Shown in pieces: positions 33,701 to 43,900 of a stretch of 64,000 nt of DNA. The position numbers and the translations under genes are program-made. Numbering within the stretch: the first letter of the stretch is position 1; every line of letters begins with the position of its first letter. The stretch is from Cytophagales bacterium WSM2-2 (GTDB lineage Bacteria > Bacteroidota > Bacteroidia > Cytophagales > Cyclobacteriaceae), in NCBI GenBank assembly GCA_015472025.1, contig BNHL01000001.1:4886001-4950000 (forward strand), given 5' to 3'. The notes below the pieces were generated by a model. That model had not been told where the DNA came from and ran no database searches. It was given only the letters and a program-made list of their open reading frames with translations.

Positions 33701-36700
33701 CCGATACAAAAACATTGTCGGGATTGACGCTTCCACCACTCCACATCCCCTTAAAGGAAGGAGCAGTTGGTATTGTGACGTCTATAATAAACAAGGCGTG
33801 AGAATGCCAGCAAGCCACATAAACAAACTTACCATCACCAGAGATGGCGATCGATCTAGGTTCATAAAGCGCGCCATTTGTATACGTTGTTACATGAACT
33901 GGGGAGGGGCCTGAAATATCGAGAACCTCCATGGCATCGGGAACTGGGCTATTTGTTATGCCTGGGTCACTAACAACAAAAGCATAGTTCCCATAAGTTG
34001 CTACAGAAGTTGGATTAACCATTGAGCCACCTATGCTGCTACAAACGCCTCCAATGCTTATGGGGTTAGCACATGCAATTAAACTCATGCTTTTAACAAC
34101 ACTTGTGGCGGGATTGTAATTTGAATCTCCGGGCTGTGAAGCGGTTATAATAATTGATCCGGTAGAATTAGAAGTAATGGTAGCGGAATTGAAAGAGTTG
34201 CTAATGGAAGCAATGGTTGTGTTATCAATTGAAAATACTATAGGTAATCCTGAAGAACTTCCGGATACAGTTACAGAGTTGCCTCGGCATAAGTTTGCCG
34301 GAGGTGTGTTAAAAGTAATTGTCTGATTCGCTTTATTAATTGTAATTATCTGAGGCGGAGAGGAAGCTGCATTGTAATTTGCATCAGCAGCAACATTTGC
34401 GGAGAGCGAAACAGTGCCAGCACCAGAGGGAAAAAGATGGTTACCGGTCAGCACCACCGCCGCTCCAGTAATACCAGTCACGGAATAAGTTACAGTCCCG
34501 GTTGATCCGCCTGTACTTGCACTGAGTGGAATTTCGATTAAATAGGTTCCCGAATTGACTGAGGTAATTGTCACTACCGGATCAGCTTTGTTTATGGTTA
34601 TGGTCTGCGATGAAGTGGCTGTAGTATAATTTGCGGCTGCTGCAACTGTGGCTATGACGGTGACAGTGCCTGCACTCGTAAGCGAAAGTATTGAACCTGA
34701 AACAGAAGCAGTACCGGTTCCATTTACAACAGTATAGGTCACTGCACCCGGTGAACCACCGGTGTTTGTCGTAAGCTCAATTGTCCCTCCATAAATACCT
34801 GTATTTTGCGATGTAATTGAAATTGTTGGCACAGTAATATTAAGCGCTACAGGCAAGTTCGCTGGTAAGCCTACGCACCCAATCGAATTGGTTTCTATTA
34901 CCTTAATATTTCCAGTTCCGCTTGACGCCCCCCAATCAACCGTTATGGAGTTTGAGTTCCCTCCGCTCACCTGCGTTCCTTTTGTGACCGTCCACGCATA
35001 TGTACTTCCCGAACTGTTTACAACACTGTAGTTTACACCAGTTGAGTTTACCCATACAGAGTTGCTACCTGTTATTGAGCTTGTCAGGACGTCAGAACGT
35101 GATACCATAAGAGTAGCGGTACCCTTACAGCCGGTAGAATTCGTTTCCGTAACATTCACGCGATTTATATTAAATCCCCAGTTTACGTTAATGCTGTTGG
35201 TCATGCCACCCGAAGCTTGTGTTCCTCCGAGCACAGTCCATTCATATGTACTTCCGATAGTATTTGTAACACTGTATGGCCAACCATTCGTGTCAGGACA
35301 AACTACGTTGCTACCGGTAATTGAATTGACAGGAGTAGCAATAACAGTTACCGGTAGTGTTGCAACAGGGCTGGCGCATCCCCATGAAGCTTCATATACA
35401 CTAACGATTTCCAGCCCCGGGTTATTCCAGTTAAAGGAAACGGGGGTCGGACTTGATCCTAATACAATTGCTGAAAATGGTTGTGCTATTCCATTGATTG
35501 TCCTACCCCAAACATAAGAGCTGCCTGACGTTATAGAGCTCACATTATATTGACCAATTTGCCCTGCACCATCTACGCATGTTGATGAGTTTCCTATAAT
35601 GGTTGGTTTAGCAGGGATAGCATGTACTACAATTGGCAAAGTCACAGGTGTATTTTGACAACCGGAAACATTTGTTTCAGTCACCTGAACACTGCCGTTG
35701 CCTGCGGATCCCCAGTTTATGGTAACGCCATTGTTACTATTACTTACGATCGTTCCATTTGTGACTGACCAGGCGTACGTACTACCAGATGCTGGCTCCC
35801 AGTACGGTACATTGGTAGTATTTTCACAAACATCTGGACTAACAGTACTGCTTATTGAAGAGGTAGTTGACGGTACACCAATAACCACGTTCGTGCTCAC
35901 AGTATTTCCTACGCAACCTGATGCAGTTGTTTCGGTAACGCTTATGTTCCCCAAGCCTGCCACTCCCCAGGCCACTGAAATACTACTGGTGCCTACGCCA
36001 CTAACTATCGTACCTCCGCTAACGTTCCATGCATAAGTGCTTCCTGACGTATTAGTAACGTTGTAAGTTACAGTGCTGTTATTGCACACAGCATATTTAC
36101 CAATAATATCACCTGTAGCCGGCGCTGTAATTGCCACAGGAAAATTTGCAACAGGACCAGAACATCCTCCTAAACCTCCATCGTAATAGTGCGCCTTCTC
36201 GATTACTCTCAGGTTACCAGTGCGAGGAGTATAGCTCCAATTGACCATGATGCTTGAGCCGTTAGAATTACCTCCCCCATAGCTCCCTCCATCAATCTCT
36301 ACTAACTGATAAAGACTGTTGGGATCACTACCTACAATGCCATATGCGGATCCTGAAGTGTTGATGCAAACCGAACTGCTGCCGGTGATTACAGGTGGGT
36401 TTTGTGGTGCAGGGTACACTTGAAAGTTATTAAAGGTTTTGGAGAATCCAACACAACCCGATGCGTTTGTCTCTACTACACTGACACTTCCAGCGCCTGT
36501 TGTTATCCAGTTTACTGTAATGCTATTTGTGCCTGCACCGCCAGTGATATTACCTCCGGTAGCCGTCCATGCGTATGTGCTGTTAGCAGTATTTACAACA
36601 CCAAACGTTGATGCAGAGTTGATGCAGGGCGCTCCGGTAATTGAGATCGAACTCGTTGACGGCCGGGTGATTGTGACCGGAAGATTGACGGGATTTCCAG

Positions 36701-39239
36701 GGCACCCGGAAATGCTCTCAGTGACCCTGACATTACCAGCATTACTGTACCCCACTCCCGTCCAGTCGATTATAACACTGCTTGTTCCCTGGCCGGTTTT
36801 AATGAATCCCCCACCGTCAGTGGTGGTCCAACTGTAATCACTGCCAGCCGTATTTGCAACACTATAAACCAGCCCGGTTGAGGTTGAGCAAATCGTGGTT
36901 GCACCCGTAATTGGACCAGTACTATTAGTAGGGCTAGCTTTAATTGTAACCGGAAAAGAAACTGCCGATCCAGTACAGCCTCCTTGAAAAGTCTCCGTTA
37001 CGCTTACACTACCTGAACCTGCTGTGCCCCAGTTGACCGCAATACTGTTGGTGTTAGTGCCACTTGTCTGCGTCCCTCCAGTAATCGTCCAAGCATATGT
37101 GCTCCCTGTATGGTTGTTCACACTGTAGCCTACTCCATTCGTATTGGAGCAGGTGATGCTGACTCCCGTAAGGAAAGTAGTAGCCAGGGATCCAAACGTC
37201 ACTGTCTTGCTCACCGCAGTACCAATACACCCGCCTGAAAATGTTTCCACCACATTTATAATACCCGAGCCGGCTGCCCCCCAGTTTACCGTGATGTTAT
37301 TGGTATTTCCTCCGCTTGCCTGGGTCCCGCCTGTAATCGTCCACGCATAAGTACTACCCGTATTATTAGTGACACCGTAAGCTACTCCGCTTGCGTTGGC
37401 GCATACAGTCGCACTTCCTGTAATTGCTGAAGTAGGTGGGCATGTATTGATAATTGACACCGGTTGACTAGCAGCTTGGCCAGTACATCCATTAGAGCTT
37501 GTCTCCACTACGCTTACATTACCCGTTCCCGCCGATCCCCAATTAACTGTTATACTATTCGTGTTGCCCCCACTGGCCTTGGTGCCTCCGGTAACAGTCC
37601 AAGCATACGTACTACCAGCCGTATTACTGACGCTATACGAAACCCCGTTCGTATTAGCATTAACAATAGTACTCCCTGTAGTAAACGAAATAGGAAGAGG
37701 TGCGGTAATTGTTATTGAGATCATATTGGAGCAGCCCGTGGAAGCTTGTGTGAAAATAAATTGAAATGAAGGCGAGCCTGGAAAAAAGGGGGCCGTGATA
37801 GTCCCATCACTACTTACCAGCCTTCTAGTATTGCTCCAAGTCCCACCGGAAGTTGGACTTAATGTCATAGTAGCTCCTGCGCACATTGTTGAAGAAGGTG
37901 CACTTACTATAGGAAGAGCATTGATGGTTGTAGCGAGGTTCATGACAGGTCCCACGCACCCACCTGAAAAAGTCTCCACTACGCTCACATTGCCTGTGCC
38001 CACCGAACCCCAGTTAACCGTTACGCTATTTGTATTAGTGCCACTGGCCTGAGTACCTCCTGCAATTGTCCACGCATAGGTACTCCCTGTGTTGTTGGTA
38101 ACGCTATATGAAACTCCGTTGGCACTCGTACAGGTATTGTTAATCCCAGTAATAGAACTGGTGGCCGGACTTCCAATCGTCACTGTCTTGTTGACTGCTG
38201 CACCGTTACAACCTCCTGAAAATGTTTCAACAACACTAACCGTACCGGTACCTCCTCCGCCCCAATTCACAGTGATGTTATTGGTATTACTACCGCTCGC
38301 CTGCGTGCCTCCACTGATTGTCCACGCATACGTGCTCCCTGAATTGGCCATCACCGAATATGGAATACCGGACGAATTTGTACATGCAACGCTGTTCCCG
38401 GTAATTGAACTTGTCACAGGGGTCATTGAAATTGATTTTGTAGCCGCATTGCTGGAACAGCCACCTGAGTTAGTCTCTACTACCTGAACAGTGCCAGTTG
38501 GCCCCGAGCCCCAGTTAACTGTAATGCTGTTCGTGTTACTTCCGCTGGCTTGCGTACCTCCGGTGATCGTCCATGCATAAGCGCTCCCAGCTGTATTGAC
38601 TACGCTATACGAAATTCCATTCGCGTTCGCGCAAACACCGCTATTCCCAACGATCGGGCTTGCAGGTGGATTCCCTATAGAAACTGGAATGCTCACAAAA
38701 TTACCCACACATCCACTTGCATTTGTCTCTTGTACATTCACACTTGCTGGTCCAGCTGTACCAGACCATTGCACGGTGATGCTGTTGGTATTCCCTCCGC
38801 TTACCTGAGCACCGCTTCCCATAAACCAGGTATAAGTGCTTCCAGGAGTATTGGTCACACTATATGCTGTGATGCTACCCGGACATACATTTGCGTTTCC
38901 ACTAATCGAAGTCGTGATCGGGCCAGTTATTGTGACAGGGAGATTAACTGCAGTTCCCACACATCCTCCTGAATGAGTTTCCACTACATTCACATTACCT
39001 GCCCCTGAAGAGTTCCAATTGACGAATATGCTATTTGTATTAGTTCCACTCACTTGTATACCACCTGCGATTGTCCACAAGTAAGTGCTTCCGACTGTAC
39101 TAGGAACAGTATAGCTGATCATATTATTGGGGCAAACATTTGTATTGCCACTGATCGCGCCCGTCGCGGGACATTGCGCACTACTGAATTTTACAGAACA
39201 GAAAAAGCAGAAAAGACTCAGGGATATTATTTTTTTCAT
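30768..39239 (-). CDS. giant T9SS-sorted exoprotein with PKD-like, MBG-like, LVIVD and TIG domains
   Basis: 2,823 residues from ATG 39239, fixed by the signal peptide KKIISLSLFCFFCSVKFSSAQ. Order: about 16 PKD-like units of 80-95 residues (to about 1460), with recurring phrases YSVxNTxGSTYAWTIxGG and SITVNWGxxGTGxVSVVE; three Ig/MBG-like units (about 1470-1720); a long LVIVD-type propeller region (about 1726-2376), with repeats such as GNYAYVTSSNALEVLNIS; a TIG domain (about 2383-2460); two more PKD-like units; and a C-terminal T9SS type A domain (from about 2736, AYPNPATTTITV to the end VKVMVMHK). Exported through the outer membrane and anchored at the surface; probably adhesive or matrix-forming. 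The leader has TATCTTTC 14 bases before the ATG. Confidence 0.92.
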   Translation of the reverse strand: MKKIISLSLFCFFCSVKFSSAQCPATGAISGNTNVCPNNMISYTVPSTVGSTYLWTIAGGIQVSGTNTNSIFVNWNSSGAGNVNVVETHSGGCVGTAVNLPVTITGPITTSISGNANVCPGSITAYSVTNTPGSTYTWFMGSGAQVSGGNTNSITVQWSGTAGPASVNVQETNASGCVGNFVSIPVSIGNPPASPIVGNSGVCANANGISYSVVNTAGSAYAWTITGGTQASGSNTNSITVNWGSGPTGTVQVVETNSGGCSSNAATKSISMTPVTSSITGNSVACTNSSGIPYSVMANSGSTYAWTISGGTQASGSNTNNITVNWGGGGTGTVSVVETFSGGCNGAAVNKTVTIGSPATSSITGINNTCTSANGVSYSVTNNTGSTYAWTIAGGTQASGTNTNSVTVNWGSVGTGNVSVVETFSGGCVGPVMNLATTINALPIVSAPSSTMCAGATMTLSPTSGGTWSNTRRLVSSDGTITAPFFPGSPSFQFIFTQASTGCSNMISITITAPLPISFTTGSTIVNANTNGVSYSVSNTAGSTYAWTVTGGTKASGGNTNSITVNWGSAGTGNVSVVETSSNGCTGQAASQPVSIINTCPPTSAITGSATVCANASGVAYGVTNNTGSTYAWTITGGTQASGGNTNNITVNWGAAGSGIINVVETFSGGCIGTAVSKTVTFGSLATTFLTGVSITCSNTNGVGYSVNNHTGSTYAWTITGGTQTSGTNTNSIAVNWGTAGSGSVSVTETFQGGCTGSAVSFPVTIKASPTNSTGPITGATTICSTSTGLVYSVANTAGSDYSWTTTDGGGFIKTGQGTSSVIIDWTGVGYSNAGNVRVTESISGCPGNPVNLPVTITRPSTSSISITGAPCINSASTFGVVNTANSTYAWTATGGNITGGAGTNSITVNWITTGAGSVSVVETNASGCVGFSKTFNNFQVYPAPQNPPVITGSSSVCINTSGSAYGIVGSDPNSLYQLVEIDGGSYGGGNSNGSSIMVNWSYTPRTGNLRVIEKAHYYDGGLGGCSGPVANFPVAITAPATGDIIGKYAVCNNSTVTYNVTNTSGSTYAWNVSGGTIVSGVGTSSISVAWGVAGLGNISVTETTASGCVGNTVSTNVVIGVPSTTSSISSTVSPDVCENTTNVPYWEPASGSTYAWSVTNGTIVSNSNNGVTINWGSAGNGSVQVTETNVSGCQNTPVTLPIVVHAIPAKPTIIGNSSTCVDGAGQIGQYNVSSITSGSSYVWGRTINGIAQPFSAIVLGSSPTPVSFNWNNPGLEIVSVYEASWGCASPVATLPVTVIATPVNSITGSNVVCPDTNGWPYSVTNTIGSTYEWTVLGGTQASGGMTNSINVNWGFNINRVNVTETNSTGCKGTATLMVSRSDVLTSSITGSNSVWVNSTGVNYSVVNSSGSTYAWTVTKGTQVSGGNSNSITVDWGASSGTGNIKVIETNSIGCVGLPANLPVALNITVPTISITSQNTGIYGGTIELTTNTGGSPGAVTYTVVNGTGTASVSGSILSLTSAGTVTVIATVAAAANYTTATSSQTITINKADPVVTITSVNSGTYLIEIPLSASTGGSTGTVTYSVTGITGAAVVLTGNHLFPSGAGTVSLSANVAADANYNAASSPPQIITINKANQTITFNTPPANLCRGNSVTVSGSSSGLPIVFSIDNTTIASISNSFNSATITSNSTGSIIITASQPGDSNYNPATSVVKSMSLIACANPISIGGVCSSIGGSMVNPTSVATYGNYAFVVSDPGITNSPVPDAMEVLDISGPSPVHVTTYTNGALYEPRSIAISGDGKFVYVACWHSHALFIIDVTIPTAPSFKGMWSGGSVNPDNVFVSGNFAYVISSQVERMDIIDITNPAAPVARGNITIPGARKCHVSGTRAYVICSGTFNGMKVIDVSTATAPVVIGSISDGAGGAILGGSTSISVVGNNAFITSAAGLALEVVDVTNSSAPSHKASVANGVNGAVLTSPNSISIQGNYAYITNYPYNNTQGSLEILDISNASFPTHVGSTSGGLLPNPTAVVASSGNNYAYVVNQYPVSSLATVNVSIKATPVPTGYYSKPGTVITDPKSISLANNFAYIVNGTGNSVQAIDLTNSESPITSGYVFDGLGGAKLKAPQSIAFYGNYAFVASTGSNAIEVLNIASPASISHSASIVDGSGGALLNAPTSVFVSGNYAYVTSSNALEVLNISTPTNPSHSGSITSGTGGALLGSARAVFVSGNYAYVVGGSNALEIINVSSPGSPSHVGSLSNGSNGALLLDPVSIYVVGRYAYIASNGSNALEIVDVFDPANPVHKGSLTNVPTNLRSITISGNYAYMSGNTLQIIDISNPVAPVQNAVYGNGGSSSIAVSGNYGYNVYPNCLQVLNLFPLYIDSFAPACGLVGTPVTITGANFSSVPANNTVRFNGMIATVTASTPTSITAIVPSGTTNGPISVVVAGRMATATLAFKLCPITSAITGTTAICAGTNGVAYSVVNTSGSTYAWTITGGTQASGGTMNSITVNWGSAGTGNVSVVETNSSGSVGAAVNESVTINANTVATSAITGRNIICAGTNGVKYSVINTVGSTYAWTITGGTQASGGNTSSITVNWGDGSAGGGLISVVETNSSGCINGTNTVVQSVRVAANSNGASIIASPGCYDNITPVTLSTNPVGTNYSWTAESLSVGTTPSISATTPNSGDTRYMVNYLVNGTGAFACYMLRSCSFARIGASHPEDANVEGPTMELDLPAVKELTAYPNPATTTITVAVPWKAKEATEVLLYDMFGKLVTTSVLKKNEWKIEISVINCAEGLYVVRVGNNDLINTVKVMVMHK
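34990..39190 (-). repeat. about 16 tandem PKD-like units of roughly 250 bases
   Basis: Each unit codes for about 80-95 residues beginning [IT]-G-x5-C-x4-G-x2-Y-S-V and ending V-x-V-V-E-T-x5-C. Units are diverged at DNA level but share the phrase TYAWT(I/V)TGGTQASG. Two further copies lie at 31370-31850. The cysteines at each unit's start and end could form disulfides. Confidence 0.85.
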
Positions 39240-39321
39240 TGAAAGTGGAATTTGAAAGATAAGTCCGCGAACATATCGAAAGTCTCCCGAAAAGCCATAC
39301 AAGAAAATCCCCATATTGGAG

Positions 39322-39335
39322 ACGGGAAAATTCCC
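39322..39335. repeat. 14-base inverted copy of the 30,002 palindrome
   Basis: ACGGGAAAATTCCC is the exact reverse complement of 30002-30015. The two copies flank the 8.5-kb exoprotein gene and the Uma2 pseudogene in inverted orientation. The core is itself a palindrome, so chance is not excluded. Confidence 0.4.
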
Positions 39336-39450
39336 AGCTCAAGAAATTGAGCAATGAGTCGTTATCTCATGCGCAGAAAGCAAAATGAGTTAGCAAAAGA
39401 CAAGTATACTTTTTTGCGGAAAAAAAATAAGAGGGAAATCTACCTCAATC

Positions 39451-40815
39451 TCACCACTCCATTCTCCGCTTGAGAGAATCGATATGTGCCAGGTGATGAT
39501 CACCATGCCATGCATAGTTATCGATCATCTGGCTGATGCGGATGTGCTTATTTGTTTCAGGATGGATAAACTCCTTATTGAGTTCTTCGACCTTCAATTC
39601 CTTGAGCATTGCTGACCACTTCTTGTGCAATGATCTGAGTATGTTGATGGATGTGTCTATCGGCAGTTTAGTATCAGGTGTTTCCGCCCAACTCTTCTGA
39701 TCATATGCTTTTATTAAAGGCGTATTCTCCGTAAGCGTCCACTTGGTACGAATGAAGGCGTTCATGTGACTGTCGGAAACATGATGTACCACCTGGCGCA
39801 CAGTCCATCCACCGTCACGATAAGGAGTATCCTGCTGCTGATCTGTTAAATCTTTGACAGTGTGTTCCAATCGTAATGGAAGGCTCTCGATCCTGGCAAT
39901 CAACTTTTGAAGGTCTTCATTGCTGTAGCTTTCCTTGGGTTGAAATTTACCGATGGGATAGCTCGGATCACTGGTATAAGTGACCTCACCCCCTTTTTCC
40001 TGGTCTAGCAATTCAATGTCATCCTCACTAAAAGGTTTATGGAGTTTGACCGGTTCTGAGCTTCGCCTTTTGACTACCCGTATGTTTGTGAGCTCGATTA
40101 GCAATGAGAAAGCAATGGCAAAATAAATGTATTGCTTGGGGACAACATATTCTAACGCTTCGAGGAAGAGCATAAAGCCAATCAGAATCAGGAACCCAAG
40201 CGCAAGCACCTCCATGGAGGGGTGCTTCTGGATAAATCTGCTAATGGAGCCAGAGAAAAACATCATGACACCAATCGAAACAATCACCGCCATAATCATG
40301 ATGATCACTTCATTCACGATCCCGACCGCAGTGAGGATTGAGTCAAAGGAGAATATAATATCCAGAAGGATGATCTGAATTATTGTTCCTGTCAATGATG
40401 GTACCGATGATTTTTTTCCTCCTTTTTCACCATCATCACCTTCCATCTCATGATTGATCTCCATGGTACTTTTGGCGATCAGGAATAAACCACCGAAACC
40501 AAGAATCAAATCTCTTCCACTGAATGTGTGCTCACCGTGAAATCCTAGGAACTTGATCAACCAGTTTGGAAGAATGTCGGCTACTGCAAAGAGTGGCTCT
40601 TTAAATCCGATAATCCAGGTGATACCAAGCAAGAATGCGATGCGAACGAACATGGCCAAAAACAAGCCCGTGTTTCTTGCCTTAGGTCTGAGTTCCTCAG
40701 GCAATTTATTAGAAACAATAGAGATAAAAATGATGTTGTCAATCCCGAGAACAATTTCCAAAAAACACAGGGTAAGCAACGCAAGCCAGGTTTCGGCTTT
40801 AAGAAAAATTTCCAT
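39451..40815 (-). CDS. TerC family membrane protein fused to a YfiT/DinB domain
   Basis: 454 residues in one uninterrupted frame. Residues 1-248 are a full TerC protein with about seven membrane segments and the family acids in FLEIVLGIDNIIFISIV (18-34) and LLDIIFSFDSILTAVG (150-165). After a charged linker (250-282), residues 283-454 match YfiT, the bacillithiol-transferase-like DinB-superfamily protein: YPIGKFQ, DTPYRDGGWTVRQVVHHVSDSHMNAF (329-354) and AWHGDHHLAHI (435-445), with the metal-binding histidines in place. TerC proteins are linked to tellurite resistance and metal (Mn) export. The fused half would sit in the cytoplasm. Two separate proteins are the usual state, so this fusion is unusual. 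A -7 box lies 31 bases upstream. Confidence 0.92.
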   Translation of the reverse strand: MEIFLKAETWLALLTLCFLEIVLGIDNIIFISIVSNKLPEELRPKARNTGLFLAMFVRIAFLLGITWIIGFKEPLFAVADILPNWLIKFLGFHGEHTFSGRDLILGFGGLFLIAKSTMEINHEMEGDDGEKGGKKSSVPSLTGTIIQIILLDIIFSFDSILTAVGIVNEVIIMIMAVIVSIGVMMFFSGSISRFIQKHPSMEVLALGFLILIGFMLFLEALEYVVPKQYIYFAIAFSLLIELTNIRVVKRRSSEPVKLHKPFSEDDIELLDQEKGGEVTYTSDPSYPIGKFQPKESYSNEDLQKLIARIESLPLRLEHTVKDLTDQQQDTPYRDGGWTVRQVVHHVSDSHMNAFIRTKWTLTENTPLIKAYDQKSWAETPDTKLPIDTSINILRSLHKKWSAMLKELKVEELNKEFIHPETNKHIRISQMIDNYAWHGDHHLAHIDSLKRRMEW

Positions 40816-40846
40816 ACAGAGGCTCTCAGGGTTTGTTTGTCAAGGT

Positions 40847-40854
40847 CAAAGCTA
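40847..40854 (-). promoter_or_regulatory. -7 box of the TerC-YfiT gene
   Basis: TAGCTTTG on the minus strand fits TAnnTTTG and lies 31 bases before the ATG. A TTTG sits 24 bases further upstream, slightly long for a -33 element. Confidence 0.4.
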
Positions 40855-40898
40855 CACTTTGGTACAATAAAAAAAAATCAAAATACGTGTAAAATAAA

Positions 40899-40934
40899 AG
40901 GCATAAAGAGCAGGAAAACCTGCTCTTTATGCCT
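40899..40934 (-). terminator. intrinsic terminator of the 16-kb exoprotein gene
   Basis: A perfect 16-base stem (AGGCATAAAGAGCAGG at 40899-40914 pairing with 40919-40934) with a 4-base loop, followed on the minus strand by TTTATTTTA. It lies 18 bases after the stop codon and insulates the TerC-YfiT gene. Confidence 0.9.
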
Positions 40935-40952
40935 CATGCTAATCAAAAATCC

Positions 40953-43900
40953 CTATTTGTGCAACACTACTACCTTAGTTCTTATTGCACTGTTCTTATC
41001 TCCTATTTGGAGGATATAAACACCTTCTGAAAGTCCTTGTGTGCTTACTTTTTTGGTTCGCTCACCTTCGTTAATTACGGTGGCCTCAACATACTGACCC
41101 AATTGATTTGCCAACCTTAAGTTAACAGTTTGGGTCGCTTCGTAAGGTAACTCAACAGTAAACTCCTGGTCTGAAGGATTAGGATACACTTTGATATTAT
41201 CCTCCGTCAAAGGTTCAACAGCCGTAACTACGTTTGACACCGAAACATCAAACAAATCAGCCTGATAAATCTCTTTAGTCGCTTCATTTTGTAGGAAGAC
41301 CACCACTGTCAGTGTCTGGCTATAGAGTTTTTCCGGGAACCATTTAAACGATCCCATCGACACAGGTATACCCGACTTCAAAACCAATGGAGAACCAGCG
41401 CCTAAAGAAACCGGGATTTTTGTTCCGGCTGCGTTTGGTAGCATCTTTTTCAAGACATACTGGAATTGAGTTTCACCCGTAGTGATGTTACCAGTTGCTG
41501 GCGGTGTCGATATCGATTTCTCAAGTACAGCGATGTGTAACAAGGTACCCAAGTTGCCCACCGGAAGATCTATACGTGGCGTAAAGTTTACGTCCACCTG
41601 GAGCGAACCATCTGAGTTGACTACTGCTGATGTCAATTTTGGAGCGAGGGGATCAAGGAAATCGGCCTTGGCCAATTCAAGTGTTTGAAGATCATACGCT
41701 GCCTTTCCCCAGTCTTTAAACAAGTCAGAACCGCCCGATGATTTTGAGTGTGCACCATCGAGATACGCATAAGGTACTTTACTCACGTTATAGTAAAGAG
41801 CTCTGGCACTTGGATCTGCCGGGTTGTCAAGGTTGAATGGATCTTTACCCATGAACCCAATATGGTAGTTGATGTTTACCAACTGCGTACTAGTGATGTA
41901 CGTGTTGACAAACGTTGATATCGCATCAGCTTCAACCTTCAACGTATTACTTAAAGCAGTATTCGATTCCGCATCTGTCGTGGTAAAGTTCTCAAACAAG
42001 ATCGTTCTTGTTCTGCTACCTACTCGAATGCTGTCGATGCTTATACCGCCACCTCCAGCATTGGACAGGGAGGCAAATGCAAATCGAAGGATCACGCGGT
42101 CGTTAGGTAACGTAGCACTTACAATTTCCTCAAGGGCATGCTTTGGCTTAGCGTGTCCAAGCTTATCGGACCATCCGTATCCTGATGGATTATTAGATCC
42201 ATTGTAGCCAGTACCTGGGTTTGACGGCAAGCCTCCGCTATTGTACCAGTCCAGACCAGGACTTCCTCCACTCACGGTTGTCCCTAGAACTTCCCATCCC
42301 TTGCCCTTATCTTGAATATTAAATGCGTCTTTTGAGTATTGAAGAACCAACCCTTCACCAGTCTTCAAATCTACGTAAGTATTGTACTGAATGACTGGCC
42401 TAGGAATACTTGACAAATCAAGGCAAGCAGAATACAGAGCTGACTTTTCGCTCTTCGCATATGTATTCGGTATCCTCCATTTGTCACCATCATACACCCA
42501 AGAACTTGGTGTTGCAGATGATGACCTTCCATCTTGAGGGTCAGTTCCATTCAGATTCAATGGCAACCAACCACCTCCGTTATTGGCATTAAAGAATTCC
42601 TCAAAAGCTGCACTTGATGACGGTTTTTGCAATGGCAATTGGGCCAAGCTCTTCGTCACACTCGCAGTACAACCCAAATCAGTCGTGGTAGTCAATGTAG
42701 CGGGGTAGAAATTCGCTGAGCTATAGATGTGCGTTACATTCGTTCCTATAACTCCGTTCACTTTAAGGTTCCTTCCATCCACCGCACCCGCAGGATAGTT
42801 AAAAGGTGCTGCAGGATTAATGGCCAGATTGTATCCAGTGAATGTAGCTCCATCGCCAAATTTCCAATCAAACTTAGCTACGTTAGAATTAGCTCCCTGA
42901 GGTGTACTTGACTTATCACTGAACTTGATCAGGTCACTCACACAATTCCCCTCAAAAATAAAATCTACCGTAGGATTGTCACCAATTTTTATTGGTCCGG
43001 TTGAACCTCCATATGCAACAGTGCTTGCACCAATTGATGGCGTAGCTTGCTGTACGCGCGACTGACATCCCCAGTTAGATGTTAAGGACAGGCTCACTGT
43101 GTAAGTTGATGACACTGTATAGTTATGAACAGGTTTGTCATAAGTCTGACCGGCGGATGTGCCTGCTTGAATATAATTATTCGGAGTTGTTTGAATCACA
43201 ACGCCTGCAGCACCTCCTGCCGTAATAATCGGAGGATTACCTGCAACAGGACTTGGTGTCACTGTAGAAGGAACATTTGGAAGACCGGAGTTAGGGTCAC
43301 CAAAATCCCAAACATAATTAGCAATAATATTGGTGGTACATGGATTGCATTGCGGACCGAAACCCGCTGAGCTCGCATCAAAAGTTATCGGGCTACCCGT
43401 ACAGAATGCATCAAATACAGATGAGCCTTGATTTGACACTGCACTGGCAATTGTAAACTGAGGTATCGGGTTTGGAGTAACTCTAATCACAATATATCCC
43501 GTTCCGACAGCCGGTGAATTATTGGCCTGATAAGTATACGTCACCAACACGTCTTTATAACTATTTCTGATATTAGTATTTGTTGGATCGAGTGTCATGC
43601 TACCATTCCCGTTGTCTATAAATGGGCTATTGGCGGCAGGCGCTAGAAGCGGGGTATTGGGATTAATAGATTTGTAATTACCATACCCAGCAATGGTTGG
43701 ATCAATTGTAACTACGGACGGAGCTACCAATACCAAGTGCGTGTTATCCGTAATCGTCTGAACTTTGCCGATCACTGTTCCACTAGGATCACTTAGCGTT
43801 GCGCCAGGAACCAGTTCACTGGTGAATAATGTTCCTGTTCCAACAACTGAAGAAGAGCCAGCCAGAGTCGAAATCTTACCGGTGCGAGAGACGTAATTAA

